Shown here: positions 1-8,930 of the stretch, piece by piece
How positions within the stretch are numbered: the first letter of the stretch is position 1
Layout: each line of letters opens with the position of its first letter
NCBI GenBank assembly: GCA_031296215.1
Contig: JARLGE010000114.1
Coordinates: 62,001 to 126,000 of the forward strand
Direction: 5' to 3'
Length of the DNA: 64,000 nt
DNA from: Occallatibacter sp.
GTDB taxonomy: Bacteria > Acidobacteriota > Terriglobia > Terriglobales > Acidobacteriaceae
Notes under the pieces: model-generated
Database searches by the model: none
What the model was told of the DNA's origin: nothing
The model's input: the letters and a program-made list of their open reading frames with translations, nothing else
Translations under genes and position numbers: made by a program

Positions 1-413
1 TCCGCATTCTGCGCAGCTTTGAGCAAGGGCGTGAACATCTTTATGGCACTGTTGTATAGGCCGTCCTTGAAGTAGGCCAGGCCCAGGTTCAAGCGCAGGC
101 CGGGCAGGTCGGGGGCCAGCTCCATGGCCTTGCGGTAGAAAGCAATGGCCTGGGCGTAGTGCTCCTGACGCGCCTCCAGAAGGCCAAGGTGGGCAAACGG
201 CGCCGGATCGGCGGGGTGAGCGCTCGAGGATGCCTTCCACGCAGCCTCGGCCTCAGTCGTTTTTCCCTGGTGCTCCAGGGCCATCGCTGCCTGGTCGGTA
301 CTGGTTTGCGGCCCAGCCTGCGCACTCGAAGCTGCCATGGCCAGAGCCAGCGATCCAATGAACCCGAGTCTAGCCAGCCCGCGTCGCAATGTATGTCTCA
401 CATCGATCTCCAT
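1..413 (-). CDS. Secreted TPR-repeat protein, 3' end cut by window
   Basis: Reading the minus strand from the ATG at 413 gives an open frame to the window edge (137 codons, no stop), so this is the N-terminal part only. Residues about 1-33 form a signal peptide: Arg-rich start, hydrophobic stretch LGFIGSLALAMAASS, then AQA. From about residue 40 two tetratricopeptide-like units follow, for example FAHLGLLEARQEHYAQAI and LRLNLGLAYFKDGLYNSAIK, each with the small and aromatic residues at TPR positions. TPR proteins usually act as protein-binding scaffolds; the partner is unknown. The gene is divergent from the symporter at 573. The first 137 residues cannot show whether a C-terminal enzyme domain is attached. 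Confidence 0.8.
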   Translation of the reverse strand, partial: MEIDVRHTLRRGLARLGFIGSLALAMAASSAQAGPQTSTDQAAMALEHQGKTTEAEAAWKASSSAHPADPAPFAHLGLLEARQEHYAQAIAFYRKAMELAPDLPGLRLNLGLAYFKDGLYNSAIKMFTPLLKAAQNA

Positions 414-572
414 TTGGATTCTCTCGCGTGGACCGCAGTCGGCGCAACCTTCGCTTGAGCTCCGCTAACTTGAGCGTTGTACCGAGATGATAGATTGGAG
501 TTAGTTTTTCCGGGTTCCGCAACAGACGAGTTCGGTTAGCGAGAGGGTCGCGGGCCGGAAAGGGAGCGGTTG

Positions 573-2069
573 ATGGGATTGAATGAGCTAGACTTGGCCG
601 TCATCGCCGCCTATCTCGCCGGAGTAACTCTGTTCGGGTTGCGCTTCCGACGGAAGCAGCGGACCTTGAGGGACTACTTTCTTGCCGGTAACACGATTCC
701 GTGGTGGGCTATCTCGCTGTCGATCGTCGCGGCGGAGACCAGTACGCTGACCATCATCAGCGTGCCCGGCCTGGCCTATGAGAAGGACTTCCGCTTCCTG
801 CAACTGATTATCGGATACTTTCTCGGGCGCGTGGTCGTAAGTCTGGTGCTCATTCCGCAGTATTTTCGCGGCCGGCTAGTAACTGCTTACGAGTTGATCG
901 AAAGGCGATTCGGCGGCAAGCTGCGATCGTTGACTGCGGGGATGTTTCTGCTGACCCGCGCGGCTGCCGAAGGGGTGCGGGTCTTCGCCGTGGCCATTGT
1001 GATCCGGGTTGCATTGGGCGGTCTGCTGGCGGGCCTGGGCGAAACCCAGCGCGATGTGGCCGCCATCGCCATTGTGACTGTGCTGACTCTGCTCTACACC
1101 TTCGAGGGAGGCATGGCCGCGGTCATCTGGACGGACGTTGTGCAGTTGGCGATCTACCTGACGGGGAGCATGGCAGCCGCCTATTGCATCTTGGGCCTGG
1201 TGCCGGGTGGATGGGAGACGATTCACGGAGTGGCCGGCCAGGCGAGTAAGTTTCGGGTGTTCGATGTCTCCTGGAATCTTTCAGCGACTTATACCTTGTG
1301 GTCGGGAGTGATTGGCGGCGTGTTCTTGACCATGGCCAGTCATGGCACCGACCAATTGATCGTGCAGCGACTGCTTTCAGCACGCAGCGAGCGGCAGGCC
1401 AAGATGGCGCTGATTTCGAGCGGCGTGGCGGTCTTCTTTCAGTTTTTTCTTTTTCTTCTTATCGGCGCCATGCTTTATGTGTTTTACAAGTTATTCCCGC
1501 CCGCAGCGGCGTTTACGCGCACGGATACGATCTTTCCCAACTTTGTTGTTACCCGCCTGCCGCATGGGGTGGGCGGCCTGTTGATCTCCGCCATCCTGGC
1601 GGCGGCCATGTCGAACCTGAGCGCCGCGTTGAATTCATTGTCGTCGACGACAATTGTCGACTTCTATGCGCGGATTTGGCCGCTGGCGACGGAGGAGCGC
1701 CGCGTACGGCTTTCGCGGCTGGCTACGCTCGGCTGGGGGGGTGTGCTATTTGGGCTGGCATTGCTGGCGCGGCACGGAGGAAAGGTCCTGGAGATGGGGT
1801 TGTCGATCGCATCGGTCGCGTACGGATCGCTGCTGGGGGTCTTCCTTTTAGGTGTGCTCACCAGGCGCGCTTCGGAACGCGGCGCAATGGTTGGGATGCT
1901 GACTGGCTTCGTTTTGAATCTCTACCTGTGGCTGTTTACCGGCGTGCCGTTCACTTGGTACGTTGTTCTGGGGAGCATTGCGACGTTTCTTGTTGGCTAC
2001 GGCGCGAGTTGGATATTGCCCAAGTCGAGTTACTCACAATCAATCGTTCAAGCGGAACAGTGCGAGTAG
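573..2069 (+). CDS. Sodium:solute symporter (SSS family)
   Basis: A 498-residue polytopic inner-membrane protein, the usual length for the SSS family, with about 13 hydrophobic segments. Family signatures include DYFLAGNTIPWWAISLSIVA near residue 40, where the GxxxxWW-type motif sits between TM1 and TM2, and the ISAILAAAMSNLSAALNSLS segment near residue 340 that contributes to the sodium site. It should import a small solute with Na+. The start is taken at ATG 573 because GGGAG lies 6-10 bases upstream; a TTG directly before it is also in frame. It is followed after 10 bases by the NamZ fusion gene, so the two are probably one operon and the solute may be a muropeptide sugar or sugar acid. 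Substrate cannot be read from sequence. Confidence 0.9.
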   Translation: MGLNELDLAVIAAYLAGVTLFGLRFRRKQRTLRDYFLAGNTIPWWAISLSIVAAETSTLTIISVPGLAYEKDFRFLQLIIGYFLGRVVVSLVLIPQYFRGRLVTAYELIERRFGGKLRSLTAGMFLLTRAAAEGVRVFAVAIVIRVALGGLLAGLGETQRDVAAIAIVTVLTLLYTFEGGMAAVIWTDVVQLAIYLTGSMAAAYCILGLVPGGWETIHGVAGQASKFRVFDVSWNLSATYTLWSGVIGGVFLTMASHGTDQLIVQRLLSARSERQAKMALISSGVAVFFQFFLFLLIGAMLYVFYKLFPPAAAFTRTDTIFPNFVVTRLPHGVGGLLISAILAAAMSNLSAALNSLSSTTIVDFYARIWPLATEERRVRLSRLATLGWGGVLFGLALLARHGGKVLEMGLSIASVAYGSLLGVFLLGVLTRRASERGAMVGMLTGFVLNLYLWLFTGVPFTWYVVLGSIATFLVGYGASWILPKSSYSQSIVQAEQCE

Positions 2070-2079
2070 GAAAATAGAG

Positions 2080-4500
2080 ATGGAGCAGATTACTTTCAGA
2101 CGGGCGACGATGACCGGTACCCGGAGAAGCTTACGCCTGCTGTCGTGCTTCGCGGCTTTCATGCCTTGCATTTTTGTTTCCGCGCTTGCCCGGGAGCCGC
2201 AGAGGGACTTGGACGGCGGCTTCAAGGCGGTCGACGTGATTGTGGAGAAGGCGGTTGCGGAGGGCAACATCCCGGGCGCTGTGCTGGTGGTCGGGCACAG
2301 CGGCAAGGTGGTTCATCGCAGGGCCTTCGGATCGAGGTCGCTGGAGCCGGTGCGCGAAGCGATGACGATCGACACGATCTTCGATCTGGCATCGATGACC
2401 AAGTGCATTGCCACCGCGACCTCGGTGATGAAACTGGTGGAGGATGGGCGCCTTCGGCTGGGCGACTCTGTGGCTACGTACCTGCCGGAGTTTGCCCAGA
2501 ACGGCAAGATGGACATTACGGTCCGCGATCTGCTGACGCACTACTCAGGGTTGGCGCCGGACCTGGACCTGAAGTCCCAGTGGTCGGGGCGCGAGGCGGC
2601 CTACTTTATGGCCATGCGCGCGAAGCCTGCGAATCCGCCCGGTTCGCAGTTCGTCTATAGCGACATCAACTTCGAGGTTCTCGGCTTTCTGGTCGAAAAG
2701 ATTACCGGCCAGCCGCTGAATGAGTTTGCCGACGCGAACATCTTTGCGCCTCTGGGGATGAAGGAGACGCGGTTTCTGCCCCCGCAGGCGTGGAACGCGC
2801 GTATCGCGCCCACGCAATACGATGAGCAGGCCAGGATGCTGCGCGGTACGGTGCACGATCCCACCGCGCGGCGCATGGGCGGAGTTGCCGGCCACGCGGG
2901 ATTGTTTTCGACCGCCGACGACCTGGCGCTTTTTGCGGAGGATTTGCTGAGCGGCTTCACGGTGTTGAGCCGGCCGGCGATTGCGAAGATGTCGTCGCCG
3001 CAGCAGCCGCCGAACGCTTCGGTCTTACGAGGGTTGGGATGGGATATCGACTCGCCGTTTTCGACCAATCGAGGCGAGCTGCTGCCGGTGGGCTCGTTCG
3101 GGCACACCGGGTTTACCGGAACCTCGTTGTGGATCGATTCCGTGACAGACACTTACATTGTTCTGCTTACCAACGCCATTCATCCGCACGGGGGCAAGTC
3201 GACGGTTTCGCTTCGATGCAAGGTCGCGACGGCCGTAGTGCAGGCACTTGGCCTGACCGTAAGCGAGCAGGAAAAGCTGCGTATGGCGGAGATCACGGGC
3301 TACAACGAGTTGATGCCTGCGGCGCGGCGCATTGGCTACCGAAACGGCGACGTCAAGGCGGGGATCGATGTGCTGGAGGCGCATGGATTCCGCGAACTTC
3401 ACGCGGATGCGAACCATCCGGTGCGCGTGGGACTGGTCACGAATCAGACAGGGATCGACGCGCGCGGAGAGCACACGGCGGACGTGCTGGCGCAAGCGCG
3501 TGGAGTCAAGCTGGCCGCGATCTTCAGTCCGGAGCACGGCATTCAAGGCAAGCTCGACACGACGGAGATTGGTAACTCGAAAGACGAAGTTACCGGCGCG
3601 CCCGTTTATAGCGTGTATGGCGACAGCGATGCCAGGCGGCGGCCATCGAGCGAAGTCATGGCAGGGCTCGACGTGGTCATCTTCGACATACAGGACGTTG
3701 GCGTGCGGTTCTATACCTACGAGAGCACACTGGGTTACTTTGTTGAGGCGGCGGCAAAGGCGGGCAAGGAGATCGTTGTGCTCGACCGTCCCAACCCGAT
3801 CGGCGGCGCGTATGTGCAGGGCCCGGTTGCCGACGCGGGCAGGGAATCGTTCGTGAGTTACTGGCAGACTCCGGTGCGGCACGGGATGACGATGGGCGAG
3901 CTGGCAAAGATGTTCAATGCGGAGCGCGCGATCGGCGCCAGGCTGACGGTAGTTCCGATGGAAGGATGGATACGCGGCGACTGGTTCGATGCGACCGGTG
4001 AGTTATGGGTAAATCCCTCGCCGAACATGCGGAGCCTGACCGAAGCCACACTTTATCCTGGCATCGGCATGATTGAAGCTTCCAATATCTCGGTAGGGCG
4101 GGGAACAGATACTCCATTTGAGTTAGTCGGCGCGCCTTGGGTTAATCCGGTTGGGCTGGCCAGAGCTCTCAACGCGCGGGAGTTATCGGGCGTGCGCTTT
4201 ATTCCTGTCGAGTTTACGCCGGATAACTCGGCGTATGCTCATCAAGAGTGCGGCGCCGTGCGGATTGTTGTTATGGATCGGAACGCGCTGGATGCGCCGG
4301 AGCTGGGTATCGAAGTCGCGGCTGCCCTGCAATCGCTATACCCGGTCGACTATAAGGTTGCGGGAGTGGATACGCTGATGGTGAACAAGGCTAGCCTGGA
4401 TGCGATTGCAGCGGGACAGGATCCGCGACGCGTGGCGGAGCAATGGCGGGAGGGGCTGGAGCGGTTCGAAGCGGTGCGGGCGAGATATCTGCTTTATTGA
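2080..4500 (+). CDS. Serine hydrolase (AmiE/beta-lactamase fold) fused to NamZ-type exo-muramidase (DUF1343)
   Basis: An 806-residue exported protein with two enzymes in one chain. Residues about 1-37 are a signal peptide (LRLLSCFAAFMPCIFVSALA). Residues about 45-390 form a class C beta-lactamase-like serine hydrolase: SMTK with Ser105 and Lys108, the tyrosine motif YSD in QFVYSDINFE, and HTG in SFGHTGFTGTS. Residues about 428-806 match DUF1343, the family of NamZ exo-beta-N-acetylmuramidase (GH171): VGLVTNQTG, FSPEHGIQG, DIQDVGVRFYTYESTLGYF and LDRPNPIGG. In Bacillus subtilis, separate AmiE and NamZ proteins strip peptide and release terminal MurNAc; here both would be tethered. The start at 2080 has AGGAAA upstream; ATG 2110 is an alternative that leaves a shorter signal peptide. 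The fusion state is seen directly; the muropeptide role is inference. Confidence 0.88.
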   Translation: MEQITFRRATMTGTRRSLRLLSCFAAFMPCIFVSALAREPQRDLDGGFKAVDVIVEKAVAEGNIPGAVLVVGHSGKVVHRRAFGSRSLEPVREAMTIDTIFDLASMTKCIATATSVMKLVEDGRLRLGDSVATYLPEFAQNGKMDITVRDLLTHYSGLAPDLDLKSQWSGREAAYFMAMRAKPANPPGSQFVYSDINFEVLGFLVEKITGQPLNEFADANIFAPLGMKETRFLPPQAWNARIAPTQYDEQARMLRGTVHDPTARRMGGVAGHAGLFSTADDLALFAEDLLSGFTVLSRPAIAKMSSPQQPPNASVLRGLGWDIDSPFSTNRGELLPVGSFGHTGFTGTSLWIDSVTDTYIVLLTNAIHPHGGKSTVSLRCKVATAVVQALGLTVSEQEKLRMAEITGYNELMPAARRIGYRNGDVKAGIDVLEAHGFRELHADANHPVRVGLVTNQTGIDARGEHTADVLAQARGVKLAAIFSPEHGIQGKLDTTEIGNSKDEVTGAPVYSVYGDSDARRRPSSEVMAGLDVVIFDIQDVGVRFYTYESTLGYFVEAAAKAGKEIVVLDRPNPIGGAYVQGPVADAGRESFVSYWQTPVRHGMTMGELAKMFNAERAIGARLTVVPMEGWIRGDWFDATGELWVNPSPNMRSLTEATLYPGIGMIEASNISVGRGTDTPFELVGAPWVNPVGLARALNARELSGVRFIPVEFTPDNSAYAHQECGAVRIVVMDRNALDAPELGIEVAAALQSLYPVDYKVAGVDTLMVNKASLDAIAAGQDPRRVAEQWREGLERFEAVRARYLLY

Positions 4501-4538
4501 GTGATGGATGCGGGTTGGCAGCGACAGGACGAGCCGGA

Positions 4539-5834
4539 TTAAAAAAAGGTCTGAACAATATCGATAACCTGATAGTCAGCGTTCACAATGGGCACGGTGC
4601 GCCATTTATCGAAGGTCAGGCAGGGATGGCAGATGTCGAAGGCGATCATGTCTCCGACGCGAAGATCGTCTCCTGGGTGGATTTGCAGGTAGGCATGCTG
4701 GTCCATCATCTTTGTAACTTGCCAGTGGGTGGGAGTTAGTTGCGGAGTTAGGCTACCGGGCCGGTAGTAGAGCGCCGGCACGGGCAGTCCAGAGTCAAAT
4801 GCGGCGTCGCGCTTGCCCAAGGCCACGATTGCCCTCTGCGATTCCGGAATCGATTGCACGTAGGCCCAGATATGCAGGGCGGGCACGAGTCCGGAGTTCA
4901 TGCGATGGGCGATGGGGTTCTGTTCCAGGATTCTTTCCTGGGCCTGGCGATAGGCGCCGACGTCGTGAGTGAGATAGCAGCCGGGACGCAGGACGATATC
5001 AACTGCGTCTCCGAATCCGGCTGAAGAGAAGACTTCCGCGACAACGTCGTACCAGGCAGAGCCCGCGCCAGAGAGCAGGAAGGGTGCGCGCCGGAGGCGA
5101 TTCTCTTGGGCGAGCTTGCGCGTGACTTCAACCGTGCGGTGGAGGAAGGCGCGGATGGAAGACTCGCCGTTGAGAACGCCCTCGTAGATTTCGACCCCAT
5201 CGAGGGCGATAGCCGTTTGCCAGCGAGACAACGCCTGGAGCACCGATTGCAACTTTAGATTGTCACGGACGCCGGTGCGGCCGCCCTCGACGCCGAGTTC
5301 GAGGAGCACGTGGAGGCGGAGGCCGAGGAGCGAATAGAATGCGCCCAATTGATCCACCTGGTCTGCTGAGTCGACCAGACAATAGAAATCGAACTCCGGG
5401 TCGCGAAGCAATTCCGCGATGACGTTCATGTTCTGTTTGCCTATCAATTGGTTCGCCATCAGGACGCGGCGCACACCGTGAGCGTGGGCGACTTGCACTT
5501 GGTGAGCGGTGGCGAGCGTGATCCCCCACGCGCCTGCTTCGAGTTGGAGATGGAAGAGTCGAGGAGCCATGGTGGTTTTGCCGTGGGGCGCAAGCTTTAA
5601 TCCATAGGCGGAGATGAATTGGCGCATCCAATTCAAGTTGTGCAGCAGCTTTTCCTGGTAAAGAACGGCCGTTGGAAGACTCAGGTCTTCGCACAGGAGG
5701 TTCCAGTCGAGCTGATTGATGGCGGCGGCATCGAGCACGCGGTTGAACGAGCCCAAGCCCTTGTTCAGCGGGGCGATTGCGGCCGAGTGTGCGATTTGGA
5801 TGGAGTCCTTGTCGGTCAACGAATGCGCTCCCAT
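4539..5834 (-). CDS. PLP-dependent D-amino acid deaminase / D-threonine aldolase-like enzyme
   Basis: A 431-residue cytoplasmic enzyme of the fold-type III alanine racemase-like group. The N-terminal barrel carries the PLP lysine in LAPHGKTTMAP near residue 84, and phosphate-binding and barrel strands follow (VRRVLMANQLIG, LHVLLELGVEGGRTG). The C-terminal domain has the HxC metal-type motif DICHPCLTFDKW near residue 410, as in D-serine dehydratase (DSD1) and related D-amino acid deaminases or D-threonine aldolases. It would deaminate or cleave a D-hydroxy or other D-amino acid. The gene points away from the D-aminoacylase at 5907, only 72 bases apart, which suggests shared control of D-amino acid use. 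The substrate is not decided by the motifs. Confidence 0.85.
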   Translation of the reverse strand: MGAHSLTDKDSIQIAHSAAIAPLNKGLGSFNRVLDAAAINQLDWNLLCEDLSLPTAVLYQEKLLHNLNWMRQFISAYGLKLAPHGKTTMAPRLFHLQLEAGAWGITLATAHQVQVAHAHGVRRVLMANQLIGKQNMNVIAELLRDPEFDFYCLVDSADQVDQLGAFYSLLGLRLHVLLELGVEGGRTGVRDNLKLQSVLQALSRWQTAIALDGVEIYEGVLNGESSIRAFLHRTVEVTRKLAQENRLRRAPFLLSGAGSAWYDVVAEVFSSAGFGDAVDIVLRPGCYLTHDVGAYRQAQERILEQNPIAHRMNSGLVPALHIWAYVQSIPESQRAIVALGKRDAAFDSGLPVPALYYRPGSLTPQLTPTHWQVTKMMDQHAYLQIHPGDDLRVGDMIAFDICHPCLTFDKWRTVPIVNADYQVIDIVQTFF

Positions 5835-5906
5835 GCGCTTCCGGCATCGAGATGGAATAGATGTGGAACGCGCAGCATGAATAGTCTATATTCTGAACGA
5901 GCACCT

Positions 5907-7361
5907 ATGCTGCGCTGCGACACTCTGATCCGAAATGCGAAGGTTCTGGACGGCAGCGGGGGCGCCGCGGAACTCAAGGATGTTGCGCTTTGCGGGGGGC
6001 GAATCGGCGCCATCGGTCCATCGCTTGAGTGCGCAGCGTCCGCGGTCACGGATGCGGCGGGGCTGGTGCTTGCGCCCGGCTTCATTGACGTACACACCCA
6101 CGACGACATTTGCGTGATTCGCAATCCGGCGATGCTGGCGAAGCTGTCGCAGGGCGTGACGACGGTGATCGTGGGCAATTGCGGGATCAGCGCGGCGCCG
6201 TTTCAGTTAGCCGGCGAACTGCCGGAGCCGATGAACCTGCTGGGCGACGCGGGCGATTTTTGCTACCCGACCTTCGCTTCGTACGTTGCGGCTCTTGGCG
6301 AGGCGCGGCCGGCGGTGAACGTGGGCGCGCTGGTGGGCCACACGGCTCTGCGCAACAACCACATGGATAGGCTGGACCGCGCGGCGACTAGTGCCGAGAT
6401 TGAAGGGATGCGGGAGCAGCTCTGCGAGGCGCTGGAGAACGGGGCGCTGGGACTGAGCACGGGGCTGGCTTATCTTTCGGCGGATGCGGCAACTACAGAA
6501 GAAGTGATGGTGCTGGCTGAGCCACTCGGACGGGCTGGTGCGGTGTACACCACGCACATGCGCACGGAGGCGGAGGCGATTCTGGAGGCGATGGAGGAGG
6601 CCTTTGCGATTGGACGAGCGGATCATGCGCCGGTGATCGTGTCGCATTTAAAGTGCGCGGGGATTGGCAACTGGGGACGGGCCGGCGAGGTGCTTCAACT
6701 TCTGGATGCTGGACGCACTGGGCAGCAGATCGGATGCGATTGCTATCCGTATGCGGCCGGATCGAGCACGCTCGACTTGCGGCAGGTGGACGAGCGGTTG
6801 AAGATCACGATTACGTGGAGCACTCCGCACGAGGAAGTTGCCGGACAGACGCTGAAGGAGATTGCGGAGAGCTGGTCTGTGACGCAACTGGAAGCGGCGC
6901 GGCGGTTGCAGTCGGCGGGGGCCATTTATCACAGCATTTCAGAGGGCGACATGCGGCGGATTCTGGCGCATCCGGCGACCATGATCGGGTCGGATGGATT
7001 GCCTTGCGATCCGCGGCCGCATCCGCGGCTGTGGGGCACATTTCCGCGCGTGCTGGGACGCTATTGCCGTGGGGAGAATTTGTTTTCGTTGCCTGAGGCG
7101 GTGCACAAGATGGCGGGGATGCCGGCGCAGCGATTTGGGTTGGCGGAGCGCGGGCTGATCCGCGAGGGCTATTGGGCCGACCTGGTGCTCTTCGATCCGG
7201 AGAGGATCATCGACACAGCGACCTATGAACAGCCAGTCAGCGCGGCGAAGGGAATTGCGGGCGTGTGGGTGAATGGAGAACTCTCTTACACGGCCCGCGG
7301 GGCGACTGGAAATCGTGCGGGGCGTTTTGTTAGGCGCGGGAAGACGGCCTGGGTGCAGTAA
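5907..7361 (+). CDS. N-acyl-D-amino-acid deacylase (D-aminoacylase)
   Basis: A 484-residue amidohydrolase-superfamily enzyme, the usual length of D-aminoacylases. It removes the acyl group from N-acyl-D-amino acids using zinc. Seen motifs are the first metal site DVHTHDD, GNCGIS, GHTALR, THMRTE, the histidine of IVSHLKCAG, and the late aspartate in IGSDGLPCDPRPHPRLWG. The C-terminal small beta domain (LIREGYWADLVLFDPERI) is typical. The start at 5907 gives the canonical beginning MLRCDTLIRNAKVLDGSG; an in-frame ATG at 5877 would add ten residues without family support. It is divergent from the PLP enzyme and 60 bases ahead of the GntP permease, probably in one transcript with it. N-acetyl-D-amino acids could come from peptidoglycan or other D-residues. 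Confidence 0.92.
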   Translation: MLRCDTLIRNAKVLDGSGGAAELKDVALCGGRIGAIGPSLECAASAVTDAAGLVLAPGFIDVHTHDDICVIRNPAMLAKLSQGVTTVIVGNCGISAAPFQLAGELPEPMNLLGDAGDFCYPTFASYVAALGEARPAVNVGALVGHTALRNNHMDRLDRAATSAEIEGMREQLCEALENGALGLSTGLAYLSADAATTEEVMVLAEPLGRAGAVYTTHMRTEAEAILEAMEEAFAIGRADHAPVIVSHLKCAGIGNWGRAGEVLQLLDAGRTGQQIGCDCYPYAAGSSTLDLRQVDERLKITITWSTPHEEVAGQTLKEIAESWSVTQLEAARRLQSAGAIYHSISEGDMRRILAHPATMIGSDGLPCDPRPHPRLWGTFPRVLGRYCRGENLFSLPEAVHKMAGMPAQRFGLAERGLIREGYWADLVLFDPERIIDTATYEQPVSAAKGIAGVWVNGELSYTARGATGNRAGRFVRRGKTAWVQ

Positions 7362-7421
7362 GCGATGCGTTACTATTTCGGTGGCGTGGCCGCCTGAACG
7401 GAGCTTTTTTCTGATCTGCCT

Positions 7422-8771
7422 ATGATCGATCCGCACAGTTTGTTTCTTATTTCGGCGGCGTTTGTGGCTGTTGTCGGGCTGATTGTACTGATTACCGTCT
7501 TCAAGCTCAATCCATTCATTACGCTGCTGCTCACCTCGCTGGCGCTGGCGGTGGCGACGGGGATGCCGCTGGCGACGGTGGTGCACTCGTTTGAAGCCGG
7601 CGTGGGCGGAACGCTGGGGCACATTGCGATCATTGTGGCGCTGGGGACGATGCTGGGCAAGATGATGGCGGAGTCGGGCGGCGCGGACCAGATTGCTCAC
7701 ACGCTGATCCGCTTCTTTGGAGAAAAGCGAGTTCATTGGGCGATGATGGTGATCGGCCTGGTGATCGGGCTGCCGGCGTTCTTCGAAGTGGGATTTGTTC
7801 TGCTGATTCCGATTGCGTTCACGGTGGCGCGCCGGACGCGGACTTCGCTGATCCTGGTGGGTCTGCCGATGGTGGCTGGACTTTCGGTGGTGCATGGACT
7901 GGTGCCGCCGCATCCGGCGGCGCTGCTGGCGGTGACGATCTACAAGGCGGACGTGGGGCGCACCATCTTCTATGCGCTGCTGGTGGGCATACCGACGGCG
8001 GTGATTGCGGGGCCGCTGTATGCGAAAGTGATTGCGCCGCACATTCATTTGCCGGCGGAGAACCCGATGGCAGCGGAGTTTGTGGACCACGGAAATGAGC
8101 AGAGCCTGCCGGGCTTTTGGCTGACGCTTTTCACCATTCTGTTTCCGGTAATTCTGATGCTGGCGGGGAGCTGGGCAGATGGCATTTCGACGCCGAAGAG
8201 CGCGGTGAACGAGGGATTGCACCTGATCGGCAACGACGACATGGCGCTGCTGATTGGCGTGCTGCTGAGCTTTTTCACTTTAGGACGGATGCGGGGGTTT
8301 ACGCGCGCCACGATCTTGCGCTTCAGCAATGAGTGCCTGGCGCCGACGGCGATGATTACGCTGCTGGTGGGCGCGGGCGGAGGGTTCGGAAGGATTCTGC
8401 AGGACAGCGGCGTTTCGCTGGCGATTATTGGCGTCGCGATGCGGAGCCATGTGCCGCTGCTGCTGCTGGCGTGGCTGCTGGCGGCCGCGATGCGGCTGGC
8501 CACGGGGTCGGCGACGGTGGCGATGACGACGGCGGCGGGCATTGTTGCGCCGATCGCGTTGCATGCCGGAGGCGTTCATCCGGAACTGTTGGCGATTGCC
8601 ACGGGAGCGGGGTCGCTGATCTTTTCGCATGTGAACGACGGCGGGTTCTGGCTGGTGAAGGAGTACTTCAACATGAGCGTGGCCGATACGATGAAGACGT
8701 GGTCGGTGTGCGAGACGATTATTTCGGTGACGGCGCTTGTGTTTACGCTGGGGCTGGCGTGGGTGGTGTGA
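7422..8771 (+). CDS. GntP-family permease (gluconate/D-serine type)
   Basis: A 449-residue inner-membrane transporter with about 12-14 hydrophobic segments, matching the length of GntP and DsdX proteins. Family-like stretches are GTMLGKMMAESGGADQIA near residue 83, GLPAFFEVGFVLLIPIAF near residue 115, PPHPAALLAV near residue 162, and GSATVAMTTAAGI near residue 365. Family members import gluconate, other sugar acids, or D-serine with protons. It follows the D-aminoacylase by 60 bases. Because the two genes upstream handle D-amino acids, a DsdX-like D-amino acid substrate is a reasonable guess, but the lactonase-like gene downstream keeps gluconate possible. Confidence 0.9.
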   Translation: MIDPHSLFLISAAFVAVVGLIVLITVFKLNPFITLLLTSLALAVATGMPLATVVHSFEAGVGGTLGHIAIIVALGTMLGKMMAESGGADQIAHTLIRFFGEKRVHWAMMVIGLVIGLPAFFEVGFVLLIPIAFTVARRTRTSLILVGLPMVAGLSVVHGLVPPHPAALLAVTIYKADVGRTIFYALLVGIPTAVIAGPLYAKVIAPHIHLPAENPMAAEFVDHGNEQSLPGFWLTLFTILFPVILMLAGSWADGISTPKSAVNEGLHLIGNDDMALLIGVLLSFFTLGRMRGFTRATILRFSNECLAPTAMITLLVGAGGGFGRILQDSGVSLAIIGVAMRSHVPLLLLAWLLAAAMRLATGSATVAMTTAAGIVAPIALHAGGVHPELLAIATGAGSLIFSHVNDGGFWLVKEYFNMSVADTMKTWSVCETIISVTALVFTLGLAWVV

Positions 8772-8820
8772 TGCGGAAGTTCCTGGGAACCTCTGAAGAA
8801 GCAATTCGGTGAAGCAACCA

Positions 8821-8893
8821 TTCCCTCAGGGGCTGAAGCCCGCGATCATTTTGCTGCATCTACGGCACGACTGAAGTCGTGCCCTTTCAAAAC
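8821..8893. repeat. Palindromic intergenic repeat, copy A
   Basis: Between the GntP permease and the lactonase lies a structured block. It has the block ttccctcaggggctgaagccc at its left end (first 20 bases matter), then the perfect hairpin at 8864-8883 (GGCACGACT, loop GA, AGTCGTGCC), then gccctttcaaaac at 8881-8893. The same three blocks occur in the same order on the other strand at 33011-33097. This looks like a REP-like dispersed element; the wider distribution is not visible from one window. Confidence 0.65.
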
Positions 8894-8930
8894 GGCGACT
8901 TAGCCAGAGGTTCCCTTGAGGATGGACGGA

